Positions 34,840 through 42,054 of a stretch of 64,000 bases of DNA are shown one piece after another. The translations under genes were made by a program, and so were the position numbers. This stretch comes from Bacteroides sp. 224. GTDB taxonomy: Bacteria > Bacteroidota > Bacteroidia > Bacteroidales > Bacteroidaceae. A model generated the notes under the pieces. That model saw only the letters and a list, made by a program, of their open reading frames with translations, did not search any database and was not told the origin of the DNA. Location of the stretch: NCBI RefSeq assembly GCF_010500995.1, contig NZ_QVMK01000008.1:1-64000 (forward strand), in the 5' to 3' direction. Every line of letters starts with the position of its first letter. Position 1 is the first letter of the stretch.

Positions 34840-37074
34840 TTAAAAGTCTATTTCAACCCGAACCCCATCAGGGTTATTCTCGAAAGAAACAAATAATGTT
34901 TTGCTTGCTTCATGCCATTCCCATGTGCTGTTCACAGCTTCATTTTGGTTTGCATCCATAAATTTGCATTCTTCGGGTTGCTTTGGCAGAAAGATACGCA
35001 TTACATTGGTACTTTCGATAGGACTCTTTGCTAAGAAAGAATAGGTGTTCTTTTCTATCTTCTCGTCGTACACGCGTGCGGCAGTGGCCAGTACTTGTGG
35101 TTTCTTTTTATTGCTTACCTTATTTATATTGTAAAGCATAGATTGATGATTGGGCTGTACTTCCTTTTGTGTAATTACGGGTAAAGACGGATCGTACAAA
35201 TCAATAAACAAACCTTCTATGCGATAAGGAGTTGGGTCGATGCTTTCGTCCAGTACAGATATTAATTCGTAGTTGCCACGTTGTAGATATAGACTGTTTT
35301 TGAAAGTCAATGTTCCTGCTTTGGCAGTTTGCTCATAGAGGTTTTTAACTACTTCGATGAGTTCACGGTCGCCTTCCTTATTTAATACGTATTCTTTAGG
35401 ATCTTTACGAAGTACATAAAGAGTTCCTTTTCCTATCTTATAGGCACCTTCGGCAGGAGCAGACTCTAAACCGAGCTTTTCGAAAAGATGTGCCGAAGCA
35501 GTGAGATATTGATTTCCTTCCTGATTCCACCACTCGCGCACAGTTTGGAAAGGATCGTTATCCCGTCCGCTGTAAACCACGATACCTCCTTTTTTGATCC
35601 AGTCGGCAAGGTGTTCATGGGCTTTAGGCTCCAAGGGCTTCATATTGGAATAAGTCATTAATAAGATGCGTGTATCTTTTAAAGTACCTGAGTAGGATAG
35701 GTTTTCGATATGTGCAATGCTTACAGGAACTCCTCTTTTAAGGAAAGGCAATGCCTGTCCGTAGAAATTGCTTAGCTGCGGATCATCATACCCTTCGTGA
35801 GTAGGGAAGCGTTGGAACATTAAAGAGTTCCCCATCAATACACTGATTCCTTGAGAACCGCTTACTTTGTTGTTAGATAGAGACATATCGTTCAACGCAT
35901 TCACCATTACATGCATTTGAGTAGCATACTTGCGGGGAATGCGTGCTTTTTCTTTGCTTCCCGCGGATACATTATATAGTCCTTCGTATACGCGTTCGGG
36001 CCAGGGCATTATCTCGTAGTTGTCAATGTCGGGATAGAGTAGTTGAGCAGTAAAGGTAGCCTGATAGTTTTTACGATAATCTTCCCAATCGCGTGGCCAG
36101 TCTTCAATGGGGTCTGTCAGGAAGAACATTTTACGTCCTGTGGGAGCTGTCATCGATTGCATGCTGCCATATTCGAGAAAGGCCGTCTCGAATACACGTT
36201 CGCGGTAGTTCCCGTTATAGAAATTGGGCTCGCGGGAAGTACCTGTCCATACCTGTGCAATATATCCATCTACGCAAGGCATAGAAGCAAGGCTTGCTTC
36301 AGGACTGACAATCTGCCACTGAGAATAATTAACCAATGAGTGTGTAGGAACGTAACAGCGTATGTTCATACCCTTACTTTTTCCATATTCTTTGGCGTAG
36401 GTAAAAACATCTTCCAGCGCACGATAGTACAACTGATATTTTAGTTTGCTACTTAACCAAGTGTTTTCGGGAGATTCATGTTGAGGCCTCCAGGGAAAAC
36501 CGTAATACTCTTGCCATTCTTTTTTGAAGGCATCACTATATCCTGCGCGTGCCCAGAATTCGGGCTCTTCCATGTAGATGGCATCGATGCCTGCGTCAAT
36601 GACGCGTTTCACATGCATCTCTTTGATGTATTTCAGGTAGTTTTTGGAGGGAACAATGTAGGGAACCATGCGTCCGTGCCAGATGGTATCTCCGTTTTGT
36701 TGTACCTGTCCTTCGTCCAGGTGCCACTTTCCGTCCCATTGCCCGGTGAAGTAATCCTGGTATTCTCCCCAGGCAATACCTGTCATGAAGTGGGTGCCAT
36801 ATCCTCTGTCTTGCCAGGACTTAACACGGTCTTCAAATTGAATACGTTTGGATTTATCGCTTGGATTTCCTCCTACACCGTAAATAATAGCCGCATCTCC
36901 TCGGTTGTCGATGGTGGGGCGCCACTCACGGGAAGTCTGGAATACAGTCTTTTCTTTGTTGGTTGTTTCTGCGGTGGTATTTGTCTTACAACTATAGGTA
37001 AACATTGAAAGAGCAATAGCCGCAATAAATAGTGGTGCAGTTGTGGTATGCGTTTTAAGGTTTTTAATTAACAT
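34840..37074 (-). CDS. putative GH42-like lipoprotein glycosidase
   Basis: 744 residues with a lipoprotein signal (IALSMFTYSCKT). Residues about 60-400 look like a TIM barrel, with strands such as GIDAIYMEEPEFWARAGYS near 169, where a Glu pair sits at a strand end, and IRCYVPTHSL. From about 410 to 520 a Rossmann-like segment (GISVLMGNSLMFQR, ILLMTYSNMKPLEPKAHEHLADWIKKGGIVVYSG) resembles the glutamine-amidotransferase-like domain that follows the barrel in GH42 beta-galactosidases. A beta-sandwich tail ends the protein. I cannot name a known family; the fold order is inference. It is fourth in the GH92-GH76-ApbE-this-DUF4965 cluster. Confidence 0.55.
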   Translation of the reverse strand: MLIKNLKTHTTTAPLFIAAIALSMFTYSCKTNTTAETTNKEKTVFQTSREWRPTIDNRGDAAIIYGVGGNPSDKSKRIQFEDRVKSWQDRGYGTHFMTGIAWGEYQDYFTGQWDGKWHLDEGQVQQNGDTIWHGRMVPYIVPSKNYLKYIKEMHVKRVIDAGIDAIYMEEPEFWARAGYSDAFKKEWQEYYGFPWRPQHESPENTWLSSKLKYQLYYRALEDVFTYAKEYGKSKGMNIRCYVPTHSLVNYSQWQIVSPEASLASMPCVDGYIAQVWTGTSREPNFYNGNYRERVFETAFLEYGSMQSMTAPTGRKMFFLTDPIEDWPRDWEDYRKNYQATFTAQLLYPDIDNYEIMPWPERVYEGLYNVSAGSKEKARIPRKYATQMHVMVNALNDMSLSNNKVSGSQGISVLMGNSLMFQRFPTHEGYDDPQLSNFYGQALPFLKRGVPVSIAHIENLSYSGTLKDTRILLMTYSNMKPLEPKAHEHLADWIKKGGIVVYSGRDNDPFQTVREWWNQEGNQYLTASAHLFEKLGLESAPAEGAYKIGKGTLYVLRKDPKEYVLNKEGDRELIEVVKNLYEQTAKAGTLTFKNSLYLQRGNYELISVLDESIDPTPYRIEGLFIDLYDPSLPVITQKEVQPNHQSMLYNINKVSNKKKPQVLATAARVYDEKIEKNTYSFLAKSPIESTNVMRIFLPKQPEECKFMDANQNEAVNSTWEWHEASKTLFVSFENNPDGVRVEIDF

Positions 37075-37086
37075 GGTATTTAGGGT

Positions 37087-37923
37087 TTAGCTGTATTTAA
37101 TAAATAAATGTTTGCTTTGGATCGTTTTTAGCAGTTCTTCCCGCTGTGTTTCTGAGGCTGCAAATATAGCCGTCGATAATATTTCGCCTTCTGCTCCGGT
37201 GTTGGTGATGACGGCTGCTTGCCCGGCTCCTTCTACCCATCTTCCGCTTTCGGGAGAAATGATGTGCTTACGTTCGAAGGAATCATTTCCCGAAGTAGTC
37301 AGGCAATTATTGTGCAGATGAACAGATTCTTCATTAACAAGATCGGGGCTTTTGCCAAAACTGATTTTCCATCCGTTTCCGTTGGGATGATCTCCAAGTG
37401 CCAGTACAGAGCTATTTCCCATGTTGATTAGAGCATTGGACTGCTGGTGTTGGCATAATATTTCTCTGATTTTGTCTAAAGCATATCCTTTCAGGAAGCC
37501 CGAAAGATCTATTCGGGTTCCTACTTGTGTGTAGTAGATGCTTTGATTCTCTGCTATCAGCGAGATGTCGGCAATTCTGCCGGGAGCGTAATTATCAGAT
37601 TGAATAGTGATATCGAAACAACCCAGGGTCTTGGGGTAATATTCGATACATATTTCAATCATCTCATATAAATCCTTACTAATACTAACAGGAGATAGGG
37701 CAGCGGTATGATTTACCCGGTATAGCTCGCTTTCGGTGTTATAAAAGTTACCGATTTTCTCTAAACGGATTAATTCATTGTATATCTCTTCAACTATCAG
37801 CTTAAGCGAAACTTCGGGTTTACCGTAGATCAGAATATCTACCCGGGTATGCATGGCTGTGAACCAGGCGTATAATAATCCTTCGTCTTCGTTCTGCTGT
37901 TTATATATTTGTTGAATCGACAT
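37087..37923 (-). CDS. ApbE-like FAD:protein FMN transferase
   Basis: 278 residues with the ApbE pattern. It has NTESELYRVNH near residue 61, then GCFDITIQSD near 100, the nucleotide site RIDLSGFLKGYALDKI near 136 and INMGNSSVLALGD near 166. LTTSGNDSFERKHIISPESG lies near 209 and an acidic metal region (EGEILSTAIFAAS) near the end. ApbE enzymes attach FMN to Thr/Ser of flavoproteins such as NqrC/RnfG. It lacks the lipoprotein or signal sequence usual for ApbE and sits in a glycosidase operon, 19 bp after GH76, where no flavoprotein is visible. The true substrate is unknown. Confidence 0.8.
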   Translation of the reverse strand: MSIQQIYKQQNEDEGLLYAWFTAMHTRVDILIYGKPEVSLKLIVEEIYNELIRLEKIGNFYNTESELYRVNHTAALSPVSISKDLYEMIEICIEYYPKTLGCFDITIQSDNYAPGRIADISLIAENQSIYYTQVGTRIDLSGFLKGYALDKIREILCQHQQSNALINMGNSSVLALGDHPNGNGWKISFGKSPDLVNEESVHLHNNCLTTSGNDSFERKHIISPESGRWVEGAGQAAVITNTGAEGEILSTAIFAASETQREELLKTIQSKHLFIKYS

Positions 37924-37942
37924 ACAATGATGGTTTCCTAAC

Positions 37943-39091
37943 TTATGGAATGACTTGCATTAACGCCGGGCATGCACTTGCATCATACACTTCTAAAACT
38001 TCTGTGGGGCAAGGTTTGTTGAAATCTTTATAGGTAAGATTACGGGCATCCCTGTTTTTCCATCCGTTTTCAATATTATAACGCATCCATGGCAGGTATT
38101 GCTTTTGGTTGCAATCTTCTATTAAACGAATGATGTATTCTGCAAATATAGCAGTATATATTCCTTGTTCAACCCCATTTTCTACAAAAAGAATCCCTTT
38201 GCTGTCAGACATTTTGTTTTTTACATAGTCTGCCGCTAATATGGCATCTTGTTTATAAAACTCTTCTCCGGTTTCTTTATAAAGCATTACTGCGGCACCG
38301 ATGCAGGTAGCTTGGTTATATACGTGTGTTTTCCAAGCGGGGCGACCATTGCCGTGCTTCGAGTCGGCTACTTTCCCATCAGAAAGGTCGAAGACGTTTT
38401 CTCGCGACCAACGATAGATTTCTTTGGCTTTATTCAGGTATTCCTTTTTCTCGGTAATGTTGTATAAAGTCATGGCAGCAATAACGGTAGGGTAGTTGAT
38501 GCATGACATTTTCCCTTTGGCGGGGTCTTTAAACATCCAGAACATACCTCCGTTTTCAGGATCGTAAGAGCCTTTATCGCCTACCTTTTCCGAACCATTC
38601 CACACACGGTCGAAACCCGATTCGGATAAAGCAAGATAACGCTGGTTCTCGGTTAGCTCATATCCTCTTGCTAAAGAGATAACCCACCACATGATGTCGT
38701 CGTAAATAAACCACTCTTTTTCGTTATGCCAGTCGAAATTGGCATATTGGCGTTTCATTCCTTCGAAGAAATCATTCAGGCTGTTCAGGTATTTGGCATC
38801 GCCTGTGCGTTTGTAGGCATTGGTCAACATATCCCAATACATGGCTTGTGTCCAGATGGCAGCTCTTTTTTTACATTCAGTTGTTTCGTAATAAACTCCA
38901 AAATCTTTGTTGTAGAAGGTACTGTGGAATGCGTCGATGGCAAGGGTGGCGGCTTCCTGAGCCGCCTTTTCTTTCTTCTTTTTATTAACCGGAGAAGAAG
39001 CCGATGCGGTATTATGCATCGAAATTCCGGTTAATAAAAGAAGTACAATAATAAATGTTCTCTTTGAGTTGATTTGTATGGTATGCGTCAT
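37943..39091 (-). CDS. GH76-family endo-alpha-1,6-mannanase-like protein
   Basis: 382 residues with a signal peptide (TFIIVLLLLTGISMHNTASA). It has an (alpha/alpha)6 fold of GH76: AIWTQAMYWDMLTNAYKRTG near residue 78, the twin-Asp active-site motif in WFIYDDIMWW near 127, then ENGGMFWMF and HVYNQATCIGAAVMLY. GH76 enzymes cut the alpha-1,6-mannan backbone of yeast or bacterial mannans. Both Asp residues are present. It starts 2 bp after the GH92 stop, so the two are translated together and probably act on the same mannan. Confidence 0.9.
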   Translation of the reverse strand: MTHTIQINSKRTFIIVLLLLTGISMHNTASASSPVNKKKKEKAAQEAATLAIDAFHSTFYNKDFGVYYETTECKKRAAIWTQAMYWDMLTNAYKRTGDAKYLNSLNDFFEGMKRQYANFDWHNEKEWFIYDDIMWWVISLARGYELTENQRYLALSESGFDRVWNGSEKVGDKGSYDPENGGMFWMFKDPAKGKMSCINYPTVIAAMTLYNITEKKEYLNKAKEIYRWSRENVFDLSDGKVADSKHGNGRPAWKTHVYNQATCIGAAVMLYKETGEEFYKQDAILAADYVKNKMSDSKGILFVENGVEQGIYTAIFAEYIIRLIEDCNQKQYLPWMRYNIENGWKNRDARNLTYKDFNKPCPTEVLEVYDASACPALMQVIP

Positions 39092-39093
39092 GG

Positions 39094-41385
39094 TTATTTT
39101 CTTTTCTTTTCATTAGAGAATGAATATGGGAAATCTTCTTTATCTACACCTCTGTTCTTGTTAGGAGTAGGAGACATTTCGAAGTTGATTGTTGCTCCAT
39201 CCATTAGTGTTTTGTGAGTTAGGTAGTTTTTTGAATAGTTGTTTCCATTCACTGTCATTGTATTCACATAACGGTTTTTCTTGTTGTTCTCCGGTGCATT
39301 GATAACAACTTTCTTACCGTTTTCCAGTTCAAGTGTTACCTTTTTAAATAAAGGAGAACCTAAAATATATTCATCTGTTCCGGGACAAACAGGATAGAAT
39401 CCTAAAGCAGAGAATACATACCAGGCAGAAGTTTGTCCGTTATCCTCGTCGCCACAATAGCCGTCGGGGTAAGGGGTGTACATCTTATTCATAACTTCGC
39501 GTGTCCAGTACTGAGCTTTCCATGGTTCGCCCGAATAGTTATATAGGTAAATCATGTGTTGAATGGGTTGATTACCGTGCGCATAGTTCCCCATGTTCAT
39601 GATTTGCATTTCGCGTATTTCGTGAATCACAGAACCATAGTAGCTTTCGTCGAACAAAGGAGGTACATTGAACACAGAGTCCATCATAATATTGAAGTCT
39701 TTTTGACCTCCCATTAAGTCGATCAATCCTTGCGGATCGTGGAATACCGACCAAGTGTAGTGCCAACTGTTTCCTTCGGTAAAGGCATCTCCCCATTTCA
39801 ACGGGTTGAATGGCGATTGGAATTTGCCATCTTTATTTTTTCCTCTCATTAATTTATGCTCAGGGTCGTAGAGATTCTTGTAGTTCATAGCCCTTTTAGC
39901 AAAGATGTCGATTTCCTTTTTGGGCTTTCCTAATGCTTTTCCCAGTTTATAAATTGTCCAGTCGTCATAAGCATATTCTAATGTACGGGCGGCATTCTCG
40001 TTGATATTTACATCGTAAGGAACATATCCTAATTTATTGTAATATTCATGTCCCAAACGTCCTGTAGAACTTACTTTCGGATGTACGGCATTGGCTCCGT
40101 GTACTACAGCTTCCCAAAGTGTTTCAATGTCGTATCCGCGCAATCCTTTTAAATACGCGTCGGCCACTACCGATGCAGAGTTGTTACCTACCATACATCC
40201 TCTGTGACCCGGACTCGCCCACTCAGGTAAGAAACCGCTTTCTTTATAAGTGTTTACTAAACCTTCTTGCATTTTTGCATTCATTGATGGATACATCATA
40301 TTCAAGAAGGGGAACAGGCTACGGAATGTATCCCAGAAACCGGTATCGGTAAACATATATCCCGGCAACACTTCGCCATTATAAGGGCTATAGTGTACTA
40401 TCTGGTTGTTTTTATCAATTTCATAAAAACTACGTGGAAACAATAAGGTACGATATAAACAAGAATAGAAAGTACGCAAGTTGTCGATATTACTATCTTC
40501 TACTTTAATTCTGCTCAATACTTTATTCCATTCGTTTCTTCCTTGAGCTGCAATTTGATCGAAACTATTAGTACCCAGCTCTTTCAGGTTTAGTTCAGCT
40601 TGATCGAAGCTTATAAATGAAGAGGCTACTTTGGCATGAACAACTTCTCCTTTTTGAGTTTGGAAACCAATAATACCCCCGGCATGATCGTGTTGAATTT
40701 CTAAGCCTGCGGTGTTGATTTGGTTTGCAGCTACAGAAGCTGTATAGGTAAATGGTTTGTCGAACTCAATCACAAAATAGTTTTTGAAGTTAGCGGGTAC
40801 TCCTCCGCTATTCTTGGTGGTATATCCGATAATCTTGTTTTGTTCGGGGATAATCTTTACATAAGATCCTTTGTCGAAAGCATCTACCACTACATAAGAG
40901 TTTTCATTTTGTGGGAAAGTAAAGCGGAACATTACAGCACGTTCCGTTGGAGCAAGTTCGGTTACTACATCATAATCTGCCAGATACACTCTATAATAAT
41001 ATGGAGTAGCTATTTCGGACTTATGAGAGAACCAACTGGCGCGGGCATTCTGATCGAACACCGCTTTGCCTGTTACAGGCATAATGGTAAATTGCCCATA
41101 ATCATTCATCCAAGGGCTGGGTTGATGGGTTTGTTTAAATCCCCTGATTTTATCTTCTGTATATTGATAAGCCCATCCGTCGCCCATTTTTCCGGTTTGA
41201 GGGGTCCAGAAATTCATTCCCCAAGGTCGGGCAATGGCAGGATACGTATTACCTGTTGATAAACTGTGTTTGGATAAGGTCCCGACCAACGTACTTACGT
41301 AATCTACCGGATCTTCTTGTTGCGCATTGGCACGAATACCCATAAAGAAACATAGAAATAAAAGAATACTAAGTTTTGTTTTCAT
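39094..41385 (-). CDS. GH92-family alpha-mannosidase
   Basis: 763 residues with a signal peptide ending near residue 20 (GIRANAQ). GH92 landmarks run the length: YVSTLVGTLSKHSLSTGNTYPA near 29, GFKQTHQPSPWMNDYGQF near 93, GFWDTFRSLFPFL near 347, GNSWHYTWSVFHDPQGLI near 541 and GDEDNGQTSAWYVFSALGF near 656 with the catalytic acid/base region. GH92 enzymes are calcium-dependent exo-mannosidases, mostly alpha-1,2 or 1,3. Here it would strip side chains for GH76. First gene of the leftward cluster, divergent from the Kelch/SARP-like regulator. Confidence 0.93.
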   Translation of the reverse strand: MKTKLSILLFLCFFMGIRANAQQEDPVDYVSTLVGTLSKHSLSTGNTYPAIARPWGMNFWTPQTGKMGDGWAYQYTEDKIRGFKQTHQPSPWMNDYGQFTIMPVTGKAVFDQNARASWFSHKSEIATPYYYRVYLADYDVVTELAPTERAVMFRFTFPQNENSYVVVDAFDKGSYVKIIPEQNKIIGYTTKNSGGVPANFKNYFVIEFDKPFTYTASVAANQINTAGLEIQHDHAGGIIGFQTQKGEVVHAKVASSFISFDQAELNLKELGTNSFDQIAAQGRNEWNKVLSRIKVEDSNIDNLRTFYSCLYRTLLFPRSFYEIDKNNQIVHYSPYNGEVLPGYMFTDTGFWDTFRSLFPFLNMMYPSMNAKMQEGLVNTYKESGFLPEWASPGHRGCMVGNNSASVVADAYLKGLRGYDIETLWEAVVHGANAVHPKVSSTGRLGHEYYNKLGYVPYDVNINENAARTLEYAYDDWTIYKLGKALGKPKKEIDIFAKRAMNYKNLYDPEHKLMRGKNKDGKFQSPFNPLKWGDAFTEGNSWHYTWSVFHDPQGLIDLMGGQKDFNIMMDSVFNVPPLFDESYYGSVIHEIREMQIMNMGNYAHGNQPIQHMIYLYNYSGEPWKAQYWTREVMNKMYTPYPDGYCGDEDNGQTSAWYVFSALGFYPVCPGTDEYILGSPLFKKVTLELENGKKVVINAPENNKKNRYVNTMTVNGNNYSKNYLTHKTLMDGATINFEMSPTPNKNRGVDKEDFPYSFSNEKKRK

Positions 41386-41603
41386 GGAAATAATAAATAT
41401 ATGAATTAACTTTTTAATTATTTTCGGCTTTCATTGTAAATGTAGTAATTCAGAGGTTAATTAAACGGTTATTTTACGGTTAAAATAAGATTATTCAGCT
41501 TTATAATTTTCTTAATCAGGGAATATAACCTGTTTATAGAGTAAATAATAAGATGTACGCTCATCCTGTTTTCTCTCTCCCATGATTTTGTTTTTTGCAT
41601 TTT

Positions 41604-41708
41604 TGCCAGCACGCCAGCACGATTCGCTTGTATCTATTTGATGTATAGTTTGTTAGACCGTGCTGGCAACCCGTGCTGGCAAGCGTGACGGCAAATTTGC
41701 CAGCACGC
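41604..41708. repeat. array of TGCCAGCACG / CGTGCTGGCA units
   Basis: Five copies of a 9-10 bp motif: two direct (41604-41621), two inverted (41659-41682) and one direct within GCGTGACGGCAAATTTGCC... (to 41708). They can form several alternative hairpins. Confidence 0.8.
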
Positions 41709-41756
41709 TCGGTTGTAATGATATTAAAATCGTCTCCTGCTTTCGTTTTTCTTGTT

Positions 41757-41812
41757 TGCTACCGGCAAACAACTTGTTTACTGGTAGCAAACAGTTTGTT
41801 TGCCGGTAGTAA
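41757..41812. repeat. array of CTACCGGCAAACAA / TTGTTTGCCGGTAG units
   Basis: The outer arms CTACCGGCAAACAA and TTGTTTGCCGGTAG are exact complements; between them lies a diverged middle pair (CTTGTTTACTGGTAG, CAAACAG). The structure resembles the neighbouring array but with an unrelated unit. Confidence 0.8.
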
Positions 41813-41995
41813 ATAATTTGCTTGTCAGTGTTATTGTATAGTAATAATACTTTTTGAAGCTTTTTTTGCACCACTTTTATTAAGCCATTTTTAGTTGTAT
41901 TTGAATAAGATTTTGTAGGTATTACCCTATTTTTCCGCTTTAATTATATGGAAAAACTTGTTTTAGACTTACCTCACTTATTTCTAAGCAAAAGC

Positions 41996-42026
41996 TTTCA
42001 GAGTATTTTCATTATTACTATATTTG
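41996..42026 (+). promoter_or_regulatory. promoter for the Kelch/SARP-like regulator
   Basis: TTTC (41996-41999), a 19-bp spacer and TATATTTG (42019-42026) match the Bacteroidetes promoter with one mismatch. It predicts a leader of about 22 nt before the ATG at 42055. Confidence 0.6.
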
Positions 42027-42054
42027 TCTGCCTACTTTTGAGACAGTGCTTATT

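Larger units (their letters stand above)
41386..41995. other. long intergenic region between GH92 and the Kelch/SARP-like regulator
   Basis: No gene seen. Two palindromic arrays (41604-41708 and 41757-41812) fill the middle. The left part is AT-rich with AAACGGTTATTTTACGGTTAAAA, a short direct repeat of ACGGTTA that could be an operator for the GH92 cluster. The right end holds the regulator's promoter. Confidence 0.5.

Noticed and set aside
41653-41874. 73-codon minus-strand frame between GH92 and the regulator
   Set aside because: Its residues come almost entirely from the two palindromic arrays; no start context or family match.
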